Source: Choristocarpus tenellus KU-1152 (Eukaryota; Phaeophyceae). Taken from it: DNA of 33,451 nucleotides. Of the stretch, positions 9,201 through 21,200 are shown piece after piece. Below the pieces are notes generated by a model. It searched no databases. It was not told the origin of the DNA and saw only the letters and a list, made by a program, of their open reading frames with translations. Position 1 is the stretch's first letter. Each line of letters opens with the position of its first letter. Both the position numbers and the translations under genes were made by a program. Location: assembly GCA_964200185.2 (NCBI GenBank), contig CAXNAD020000063.1, forward strand, positions 1 to 33,451. The letters run 5' to 3'.

Positions 9201-12200
9201 CCAGCTCAGAGGTATCCGTCTCTTCTTCTGCCTATGAGGGGGACAAGAGCTGGAACTGGGCCAAGCAAGCTTCTGAGAGGGTTCCAGAAGATCATCACAA
9301 GGAAATCTTACGGAGTTCTTGTTCCCGCTCCTTCTCGTGTTCTCCAACGAGGACCAGGAGAGACAAAGCTGGAAATTTAGGACACGGTTTCTCCTCAGTG
9401 AGATCTTCTTATCGGACATATAGAGTGAAGCACACACGCCTGATCAGGGCCCGCTCCTCTAGGAGGATGCGGAAGAGGGGGGAGAGGGAGCTCCAGCGAG
9501 GGCGTCGACAGCAGCGATGGAGGCAGCACCAAAAGCAACGATTAGTTGGTCCTGGATGGGTAGATGGAGTTGGCAGTGATAGTTGCTTAGTCAAGGACGG
9601 AAAGTATGGCTTTCCAAGAGCTGTCATGGTGGGAGGGAGGAGAAAGTGCAGGAGTGCTGATGGGTCGAGGTGGTTTCGGAGGGAATTTGGCATGAACTCT
9701 CCATTGTTGCGGAGTAAAGGCTTTGGTGTGCTGGAGTCAAAGGCCACGGGCAAGGTAGGGACTTAATGATGAAAGCAGAGCAGCAAGGACACTGATAGAT
9801 TATAATAAAGGCATTAGGTGCACTACACAATCGCACCAAAGGTACAAATACAAACACAGCGCTCCCCCACAGGTGTCACTTGGCTACTTGCTTCCTCACG
9901 ATTCATCCAGCCCTGCTGCCCACGAGCGCACTGCAGCGGCAGTGACTTCCTCCAGAACAGCTAGACAGAACAGGGGGCGTCAGAAGCGAGGGTGGTGCCG
10001 AGCTCGAAGTGAAATCCTTCGTGCAAACATTTACAAACATCCTGACCTTAGTTACTCTACAGTGGATTCAGGAAAAGCCTCAGACAGTGAAGAATTTTCC
10101 AGTCTGTTTACAGAATCTGATCAGCAGTCAACAAATGCTGCCTTGGATCAACTATCAGTGTTCCCCACAAGCGTAGTTGGCAGAGACAGGACCAGCCCGA
10201 AAAAGAGGAAAAAAACTGTTGGTTTCTGCTGGTCCCCTCCACTGTCTTCCTCTACTGAAACTGACAAGGATAGTTCCACTGACGGTCCAGGGTTTTACTC
10301 GCGAGGAGTTATTGGGCGGAAAAAGAGGTCTGCATGGCGGGTAGGTAACAAGACTGGTATTGACTGGATTGGCAACAAAGGGGGATCTTCACGTAATAGT
10401 TGTCATGATCTTAATGATGCCTGTGGAGAACATCGAGAATCTCCTGTACTTTCTTGGAAGAGTGTCTCACCTCACAAAGAGCCCCAGGAATTGTACTCAC
10501 CTCTTCTAGAGACCTTGGATCCATATTCTTCGTCCTGGGCAGTAGGTGCCTCAGGAACGCTTGTTCTTTCAAAGGACGCTGCCAACCTGGAGATTGCTGC
10601 ACGGGGAACAGAGGCAGCCCTGAGAAGAGTATCTGCCGCGTATTTGGATGAGGAGGAGGGTCTAGCAGAAGACAAAAGGCGATGGTGGGAGTGGCGGCAG
10701 GAGTGGAATAAGGATGCATGGGAAGGGGTGAAGCTGGGTGAGGAGGATAGGTTGAAAGAGAAAGGGAAGGAGGCGGGGTGGGATGATGCCCTTCGCCAAA
10801 AGGTTTCCTTCCAGGAATCTATGGTGTTGATGCAAAGAGAGCAGCACGCAATAAACCTGGCTGATGCAGCAATGAGACGAGAACAACTTGCTCAGGTTAT
10901 ACATTGCTTCATTCCTTGTCCTTTGTTGTCGGGTTGTGCTTGACTTTAGCTGCCATTGGTGTTTCTACTGCATTTTATTGACATGTTGGAATCTTCAATC
11001 AATTGTCTCCACTACAATGTCCTGGCCATGTTGCACCCAAGGGATCACACAGCTAGCTGTTTGTGTGCTTGCTCATGTGTTTGCATTTGTTCTAGAAAGA
11101 CTTTGCACACTACTGGGAATACTACCAGTGTGCTTGGATTGCCATTCCTAGCTATGCGTGGAACTACTTCTAGGTATACTTGAAGGGTGTAGACCTGGGC
11201 AGTACATCTCCCTTCACTTGTAGATAATGTACAAATGGGTATACATCTGTTGCTCTCTTTCGAGAGATAGGGGACAATACAGACTGTTCCGTCTCGAGAG
11301 AGTAAACGAGACATTTCTAATTGATTTTCCGGCCTTGCATATGATTATGTGGGTAAGTTATTGAGTTTACTTAGGGTTAGGGTTTAAATAGGAGTAGTTG
11401 TTCCTGCGATGGGTTTAATCAACAAAGCGTTCCATATATACAAGCATGTCACTGATGCATCAACATTAGCAGAGATTCAGAGTAGTACATATCCTGTTTC
11501 TTCCAGGCAAATAAAATTTTACTAATTGAGCAGACTACCTTTTTCCAATCACCTGTCACACATGTTCTATGCTTCTTGAGATCATTTTATCCAAAATTTG
11601 AGTGCGGAAAGGAGACAAGTTATGTAGGTAACAAGTACATACTGGAGGTGAATAGTCCCCAGTTAAAAAAAAGAAGTTTTTGCAGGTCATTGTTGGTAGG
11701 CAAGGGGACTGGATAGAGCTGTCTCTCCTTGCCTGGGGTACTCTCTTCTAGCTTCCGCTCCCCTATCCCATCTTTCATTCGCCTATGTCCACATCACCTG
11801 TAACCACCCTCTGATCCACGTGTATTGCTTCTGGACTATGGAATATATGTAGGTGAGGATGAGCACCAATGCTCTACCCCTGTCGCTGCTTCTTCTTCAG
11901 CCTGGGAAAGCAGAAGGGGTGCGACGCCGACTTTCTGCAGTGCTAGGGTTATGGCTACGAGAGTTGTCCCGTTCATTGGTCACACAGGCACTAGCAAGGT
12001 AGAAATGGCAGGCTTGACAAGGAATGGTATCTGGTGTCAGCCTTGGGGGGAAGGGTGGCCTTCTGAGTGGGAAAGGTCTGGAGTGGGGGGAACGTATGTT
12101 TTCTTTCACAGAAAGAGTGGATATTATTTTCCTTTTCTTTTTTTTCATGCATTAGTAGAGTGAATGTATACTTTGACTCAGTAGAGCAGAATGCTTTGAA

Positions 12201-15200
12201 ATTTACTCAGAGACTCAGGCTATATGAGCTTCCCGATACCTGACCTGTTGCTCCTCCACTCACTGCTCTCTGAACCTAAACCTAGCCCTCAACAAAACAT
12301 TTCGTAACAAAACATTTCGTGTAGAATATTGGTCTGGGTTAGGTTCAGAGATAGCCTTCAACTGTACATTTTGCAATTTAGCAGACACTGTGAATGGATA
12401 GTACAGCGAGGAACAAACACAAAGGACAATGGCAATGATATCAGCACATGAACGGCACTGTTCAGATACTGGCAAACCCAACTGTCTACCATGGCCTCAG
12501 GTAACCATAGACCAGCTCCAAGTATTCTCAACGCAACCTGAACCCTTGCAGCGAATAGAAGTGTTAAGCATACCTCATGATACCTTGCTTGCACGATGCA
12601 CACAGGTGGAAGATCGAGTGTGAGGTACAAAGGTTCAGAGAGAGAGGGATGGGGTACCGTTGCCGCTTTGGTGCCCTGAAAATCAAGGTGTGAAAGAGTT
12701 GAGATTTTGGGTGCTGTGGGTCATGTGTGCATTTTACCTACACATTCTGTGTAGTTTAAACGTGTGCAGCCCCTTGCTTTTGCTCATACTGTCTTCGAAT
12801 TTGGATATTGAAGAGGATTGTTTGGTGACTAGTTTCATGAGCAACTAGAGTCAACACGCCTGACTGTACAATGCGGTAATCTTGTTTGTTAGTGTGAAGA
12901 ACACTCTAAGACATCCTTGCCTAAGAAGTCTTACAATTACTTCCGAAGGTCAGCTCTTATCTGAAAATTCAGTTCTAGGTTTTTTGGTAGGTTTTAGAGG
13001 AATTGAGGAACAGCTAATGGGGAGACAATATAGAACCCTCAAACATCAAGGTATCATCATTTAGGAACATTCAACAGCCCACTTGAATCTCTTGTCCTGT
13101 TTCCTATCTTTACTATCCGCCCTATTAGTGAGCAGTAGAATAACCATTCTACCCTTCCCCTCAATTCAATGCTAACTCCCTACTAGAAAATTTGTGTTAG
13201 GAGGATACCCAAGATCCTGAGGATAAGGCTAGCACGGTGGAGGTCATTCTGCCGACAAGAGATTTTTGCCTCTCGAAGCTTGGCAGCTCTCAAGATTGAG
13301 ACGCAGTACAGGAGGTGAGTAAGCTCCAAAACACCAGGTGCACACATCAGGTTCTGAAGATGCTAGTGAACGGTACCAGAAGAGTAAACCTCGGCACAGC
13401 TCAAATTATCCTTAGCCCTGAACCATAGTACTAGCTCTCAACCTTCTAATTTGCCATGGAAATGTTTTCCACCTAAACAACATTTTGTCTTCCTGGTTTC
13501 TCTTCTCGTACTTGCTCAAATTTGATCTACCCCCTTGCTCCAATCAAACATCATAGCTTCAGTCCATGGCTCAATCCTTTCAATTTTTGGGGGCCAAAAA
13601 CATCTACAATTTCGTGCCCTTAGTCCCCTTAGTCCTTTATCGAACGTTCATCCTTATTTTGGTGTGCTTAAGCTGCAACTGAGAATAAAACCAAGATAAG
13701 CACCAATACAAATTATCTCACGCCACACAACTAGTGTACGGCCCTCTCTGAGACTGAGAGGCCTCTTTCAGCCAAACCTGCATCATATCTTGTCGCACCT
13801 CTTTAGACCTCTACCCAAATATTCCTTGCTCAACAATGTCCCAACATTCCTGCACCAAACCACAGCGAAGTTCCACTCTTGGACCATTCGACTGACCAAC
13901 CAGACCAACGTAGCATAACTTCTACCATCCCGTGAGCATTGAAATTCAACACTATGCTCTGTAAGTGTTTCCTCTCCTTGGCTTGAAACCGAGGAAGATT
14001 TTCTTTCCGTGCTCCACACACAATCAACAAAAAAACATATGATTGACTGACAAGGATGCATTGGTGAAACCCAGGTGGAGGGGATACCGATTGTTCCTTA
14101 GCCTTCACTACAGGAAGCCACTTGATGGACCTTTAAGTGATATATACCTCGAGCCTGACAGGGAAGGACTGCAGTTCAGGTGTAGCTCCTTTTTGGATTT
14201 CTCGGTTTGCTCATCGTACACACTGAATGTGTGTGTCATGTGGAGATTGCTGCTTTATTAACCTGTGTTTGTCATCGTGATCCTGAGACCCTGTGCATGG
14301 ATACTGAAGGTTACTTTTGACTGTACCAAGTGTTTCTAGGTAGTACTCTGGAATTCTGGTTTGAACTACTTTAGGACAATAGTGTGGGAGGTACACTAAG
14401 AGAGTAGCAGTATCTGGTCATGTTAGGGCTACACTCTCAGTCTCAGTCTCAGTCTCCTGTCAAGACAATAAGGTAGAAAATACATTCTGCATTTGTGCTA
14501 CTATAACTCCACATCTGTTGTGAATCTCCATCAAAGGGGGTTGCATCTCTTCCTGTTACTCCACAAGTATAGCATCACTAAGAGTGTATGGTGCGTTGTT
14601 GTTGTATAAAACAAATCTTTGCCTCAAACCTGAGCACCCAAAGCCGTCTCAGAGTTCTCAATGTTCTGAAACCCCTCCCGCCCCCCTGAGGCTGTTCCAC
14701 TACCTTTAACATTTTGTTTAATTTTTAACTTGACTTAATACTCAATGTGAGTACCTTATTCGATCATAGTTAAAGTAAGAATCAAAGTTCAGGACATAAG
14801 TTTTGGGGTTTTTTTCCAAGTCGAATCGATTTGTTGTTCATGGCAATCAGTAGGGTGCTAAGAGATCAAGGTGCATCGCATAGAGCAAGCATCAACTCGA
14901 AGAGTCCTATCCATCGACCAAGCAGAAAGTCCCTGGGTCATCCCCAATTTTCCCTTCAACCACCCTCCGCATTCCCAATCTCTAAATCGGTTGCACAACC
15001 CCACACCTGCAACGCTTGTTTCCAATAATTAATCATCGCCACTTTGTTTTGAAGGATTGACACCAATGTACGCCAGGACCGTCGGGCGTTCTGGATAGCC
15101 TCCATTGTCATTCAGACTTGCTGGCGGGTGTATCCCCTCTATAAATACCATGGTCGTCTAAGGCTGGCCGCTTTTGCTGTGCAGACCTATTTCAGGATGT

Positions 15201-18200
15201 GGAGTGACAGAGAAGCATTTCGGTTCATTCGTTCACAGGTAAATGAGGATGAAGGACCTACAACCTCAGAGGGCATACTACAACAACGAACTTTGTCTTT
15301 TCACATGTAGAAATGTCCCACTTTGATATTCCACTGTGCAAAACATCTCACAGAAACTGTGTGCAGAATATTGGCACCATCATGAAAACCGTTAAGATGC
15401 CAATATAAAAAAGAGCGTTACATTGTCAAACTCTTTGATCCAGGAAATGGGTGTAGAGAGTGAGATGTTACTCCGTGTGCACTCTGGATCATATGCAGTG
15501 GTCGGTATTGTGTGTGTTTGTCTGCCTGACGCGAGAAATCAGAGCATTAAAAACTCTATTGTGTAGTATGGGTTCATATATCTTCGAGGAATTCCCCCTT
15601 TCTGTGCATTGGCAAAGACAAGATTTAGTTGATCACCACAGATGTTCTTGCTTTATCGTGATTTAACAGTGATTTGTTGACTGTGCATGTGAATCACTCG
15701 CACCTACAGTAATCCTAACATCGACCACACCCTCCACCCAACAATCCTTACTCCCTCGACCAGGTACTTCACTCTTTTCTGGTTATAATTGTCGAGTCAT
15801 CATAGCTTATCTCTTAAAGTACAAGAGGAAAATGTATTTGAAGTATGTTGACGGTGTGGTATGTGATATTTGAGATGCGTATATCTTGGTTCACTAACGT
15901 GCTTGATCCATGCCGAGAATGGGGCATACATTAATGCTGTTAAAAATGTATAAATTTACTTTCATCAATATGTCATCCTTAGTATTGGCATTCATTCTCG
16001 TTAGTACTGTTATAATTATCGATATTACTGCCTGCTGTATCCATTATTGGTCTTGGCATGACGCCCTTGGCACTATTACTCCCCTGTTCTTCACAAAGAC
16101 AGCACAAGTACACAACATCACCTTACCTCCACTGCGAACGCACACCAGCACACAACACAAGTACAGAAATATAGTGGCCTCATGGCACCCTCCTTTTACT
16201 TCCACCTGTTTTGGTCTCAAGGTGATTGTAATACAGAAGTTTGCTCGCATGTCCATCTGGAGGCCCAAGTGGATGCGATTTAGGGTGATCCCTCAGATCA
16301 TCCAGCGATTTGTAAGGGGTCACCAAGCAAGGCAAGGTTTAAGAACACAAGGCACATGAATAATGGCAGACTCCCCGAGTACTCACACTGGAACCAATAT
16401 TCCCTAAATTCATCATAGGTAGCATGCTCATGTGAGCTCGTGCTTTCCATGCCATTCCCAGTTGTTCAAAACATACTGCACAGTACAAAGCAGCAAGCAA
16501 CAATTTTCCTTTAACTAGTATGTAACTGTGTTTTACAAGAGATGATGTCACAATTACGATGGGTATAGCACTGAGCACTAGAAAATATCTTCTAGGATCA
16601 CACTGATTCTAGTTCTGTACTATAGGAAGTTCGTTCATGACAAAAGTCACAAAAACGTATTTGCTTTGACTACACACAAATATGGCAGAGTGTTCGGAGC
16701 CGTCTCCACTACCCATCACATCTGCCACAAACACTCCATGTGCTCCAAGTCTAAACTGTCCATCACATTCACACCCAACCCACACTTTCTATCCCCACTC
16801 CATAGGCAAGAGCTGCGAAGGCGTCGTCTTACCCGACGTTCTGCTCTGGAGATCACAGCAGGCAAGATGACCCCTATCCAAAATACATGGAGGTGTTATG
16901 TAGCAAGGCGAGCATTGAGGAGGCTACGCCATGAGAAGGAGGAAGAATGGACAGCAGCAGTACATCTCCAGCGCGCCTGGTATCGGTAGGTGCTAGTTTG
17001 GAGGGACGCATTGACTTTTACCCCATCTACTTCCAATTTTCTAAAACCTGCACTGGCCCTGGTACAGTCACCACAATCGATCCTTCAACCATTGCCTTAC
17101 CCCGCCTGAAATCTCCTCTTTGAGTATTGATTCTTTGCTCTGAAACGACAGGTACTTGGGTCAGTTCCCTGCATTTGTGCTCGTCTCCTGTTTGAGGATT
17201 ATGGATCTGGTTGATAAGGAGCGGGCCAACGACGTAATGAAGTTGTATCTTGAAACAAGCGTCAGGAAGATTCAGGTAAGATGCACTATTCAAATTTGTT
17301 GGGTTTTTGGAGTGGGGGTTTACAGTTGAGAAACTGCTAAGGGTTGATATTTGGCCAGAGGCCTGCTGGACTCAACCACCACATAGGTCCCATCATCCTC
17401 AACGATCCTCACAAATGACTTTGTAGACTTCACACGCAGGATGTGCGTGGGCATTTGGGCATCTTTTCCATTTGGGATGGCAAGGTCAGCCCAGCACGTT
17501 TTGCAGAAAGGGTTATGGCTAGGAGTAGTTTGATGACTATGGCATTGGTTGAGACTCAAGTGCCCATGTGAGATAGTGAAATAAAATAACTGCGGGTACT
17601 CAGGTGTTGGTGGTGTTGGGGGTTGAGGTTGCATTGACATACATGACATCAAGGTGGGCGCAAGTCACCTTCATCTGCATCTGCTCATTTGAAAGATGCT
17701 CTAAGCCTGTCCAGCAAGAGTGAGAGAAGTAGGAAAGGTTCCCTAATAGGCTGACAGCTGCTGCAGGGTCTTGAAGCTAATTGCAGGTCTATTATCTGAG
17801 TAGGAAAGCAATCCAAAGATTCCCGGACCCGTCGCCCCCTCAAGAAGGCAAACAACCAAAGATCAGCCACAATGCTGCCACTCACTTCCCTTCCCCATAG
17901 CCACCGGTCTTACATTTTCCCCCATCCGTACTCCTTACTCTATTCCATTTCTTTGAGCAGCGAGTCTATCACTGTCGGTACACTAATATCCGCCACCATG
18001 CAGTATGCCTCTTGCAAGCTCTGTGGCGTGGAAGAATTGCTACAGAGTTGGTGCAAAGGTATTTATAAGATCTACTATCTAAATCACCTGTTGATTGGGT
18101 AGATGGGTTAGAGAGTAAACAGGTAAGCTGATGCCATTGAATCTTGTTGGCAATACATTTCATGCCCATAAGTGTTAAATAAACGTCTTAGTGATCACTC

Positions 18201-21200
18201 ATCTCGCAATACTCACCTTGCAATACATTACCACGTCTCCCTACCAACTCACATCTCGCAGCTGAAATATAGAAACCTTTCACTTACAAACGAATCAGGC
18301 TTCGAGTTGAGCATTGGTCAGAGAGAAAGTTGAGGTGCTGGCTTAGGGCGTGCATGCATGTCAAACACACTCTATCCCGAAAAATAGCATTCTGTTGGCT
18401 CTATTCGAAAGGGGGAAGGCTGCTTCGTCATCTACAGGTAACAGTTTCTCCAGTCACACCTTCTACCTCCCCCCTTCTGAGTATGGAAGACATTACCATG
18501 GCAAAGACCACTGAAGAGAATTATCAGTTCCTGTACTCATGCCCCAGCAAAGGAAATACTCCTTAGACCTGAAGATAAACACTCTCAAGCTAAAGAAACA
18601 GTAAATTTGTGTGATTAGCCCATGGTTCTTACAGTAGCCCTGTAATATGATGCTTCTGACCTCTACAAGAACAGATTGATACTACACTCCTATTCCTTGA
18701 ATACTTCTTTGCCAACAAATTAATTTTTGGATGCCTCACCAGTCCTCACTCTATCCCTGTTGTTGACCAATTTGGACGCTATTTCTGACCTTCCTCAGTC
18801 ACACTCACTGTTAAAACTCAATGTGGTCTCAACTACCAAGTTAACCCAGGACCTCAACGTGGGCCCAAACTCGACCAAGTGTCGTTCCCACCCCATACTG
18901 TAACACAAACCGAGCTCAACAATCGGAATCACCAATATTTTGATCCTAATAGCCTTAATCAATTCCATAAGAACCTTAGATCTTGGTTGTGTTCTCAGTA
19001 ACTTTTAACCTCACGTCTTTCATTAATCATGACATCATTGGTGTGTTCTTGATCCCTACGTTCATATGGACAAAAATGTTTGGCTGTTGAGAACTTTACC
19101 TACCTCCACAAACCCAATAGGGATTCTGGAAAAGACTATTAATTTGAATTTGACCTTCTCCCCCACTCAGCTACTGATGTCAAAACCTTTTTCATATGTT
19201 TCAACTCTTTTTCGTCAATTTTATAGTTGACTTGGTACCTACCATTGCACAGTCAACAAACCAGACAAAAGGGTGTATCAGACTTCTCTTCCAATTGTGC
19301 TGATGAAAAATAACACTGTCACATAGGAACGCAGGGAGAGAGAAGAATTGGAGTGGTGGGCTACTTGGCGTGAGGATCGATATCTGGCTGCATTAAAGAT
19401 CCAAGCTGTTTTCATTGGACATCAAACTCGAAAACAACTCAGAGAAAATGTGTGTGTGTGTGCGATGAGTTTGTAATTTCCACCGTGAACATATTGGCTG
19501 ATGAGTGTTTATGGTTTTCTCCAACTTAAAGTATGATGTGTCTAGGAAAGACATAATGCCTGGTTACTTGCTAGGCTAGGCTAGTACTCTTCTGTTTTAC
19601 TCCTTGGTCCAAGTTTCAATGTGACTGTAGTAAGACGTTTTCTCCCAAGCAGCTTCTTGAGTCCCATGAGCCAACAATGGAGTGTGCGCATTTGCAAAGC
19701 CTAGTGATGGAACAGAGATCATCCCTATGCCACAGCAAAGTATTCCCGAATTGAGTGTAAGCCTGTTGCAGCTAAATATCTCCTTGACGTTTTGACCCTC
19801 AACTCAACTGGTTATATCACAGACCGCTGCTATCCATCTTCAGAAGATAGTCAGAGGCTTTGTTCACCGCAGGATTGCCTGGAAACTCTTCATTGAACAG
19901 AAATATCACCAGGCTGGGATTTTTGTCACCAGACTCATTCAGCAGGTGCGACCTTCGGCAGAGACCACACTATAGACAACCAAAGGAAGACAGCTGTAAG
20001 CCAGTTTGTTTTTTGTAGTGACCAAGGACTCCATACCAATGTCATATGCTTACACCGACAATCACTTTTCAAAAGTGCAACTCAGAAATCCAAGTGGGGA
20101 CATGGAACACAAACAGAGCAGTTTAGAGTCGAAGTATCTTAGAGGGTAGAGCAGCATCCGCTCGGGGGCAAAGATTCGATGTTGCGATTTTGATGTAACT
20201 TTGGCTAATGTGTCTGTTTGGAAGTATCAATATCCTTGTTCCGGACACACCTTTTCATAATGTATACATTTTACCTACTCTGAAACATTTCGGAGTAGGA
20301 AAATGTCATATATAACCCGTGGGAAGCCAATTCCCAAACTGACAAACAGGGCAAAACTCCTACCCTCTAAGATACTTTCACTTGAGTCTCGTTCACGCCG
20401 GTTCTACAACCGTTGGTAACCCTGAAGAGTTATTCTGACCCAAGACCCAATCCTATTCCTTATCCTGACCCTTGTCCTAACCCTAGCCCTAATTTTTGAT
20501 CATATCAGAGGCCATATCTGTTATTGATGCCTCTACTTGTTCTGACCCCCGCCAAGAAAGATGTCCATAATAAACTATAATCACAGGGGCCTGACCAATA
20601 TAATAAAAATTTGCTATAGGGGTTTCCTGACGGGGCACAGATCTATGACCTCAAGTAAGCCTTACAGATCTTGTGCCTTGAGTTTGGAACTACCTTAGGT
20701 GCATTGAACCATACCTTAGTTAACGCCCCTCAACCCTCATCCCTAAAACCTGATGACCTACCCAGCACTAAGTAGAGGGCATTTTTTCCTATCATGAAGA
20801 TGATCATTTTTCTGGAATGAAGCAGGAATCTTGACTTTATTTTGTAGGTAGCATCCCCCCTAACAAAGTCACCTGACTCAAGTGTCCTAGCTGCTCGTTT
20901 TTCTACCGAGTCAAAGTCTTTTAGAGGGTAGAGACGTGTCCGCTTGGAGGTCAAAATCCAATGTTGCGATTTTGATGCAATTTTTACTGTGTTTGTGATG
21001 AATTATCAATATCCTTCTTCCGGACATACCTTTCCATAGTTTTATACATGATACCTACTCCAAAGTGAGTACATTTTACCCATTCTGAAACATTTCAGAG
21101 TAGGTAAAATGTCATAAAAAAAACCCTGTGGGAAGCCAAGTCCCAAACGGACAAAAAGGGAAAAACTCGTACCCTCTAAGATACTTTCACTCACACACAG

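Larger units (their letters stand above)
19946..21200 (+). other. Intron 18 with two MITEs
   Basis: About 1.25 kb with MITE copies at 20126-20383 and 20908-21192, the second almost touching exon 19. A telomere-like CCTAACCCTAGCCCTAA lies near 20476-20492. Confidence 0.6.

Noticed and set aside
14043-14261. Basic frame KPRWRGYRLFLSLHYRKP as a possible extra IQ exon
   Set aside because: No IQ pair, and exons 10 and 11 already join in phase; no clean acceptor and donor of matching phase.
20440-20500. Possible subtelomeric location from CCCTAA-like words
   Set aside because: Only two or three degenerate units at each of a few sites; too little to claim telomere proximity.
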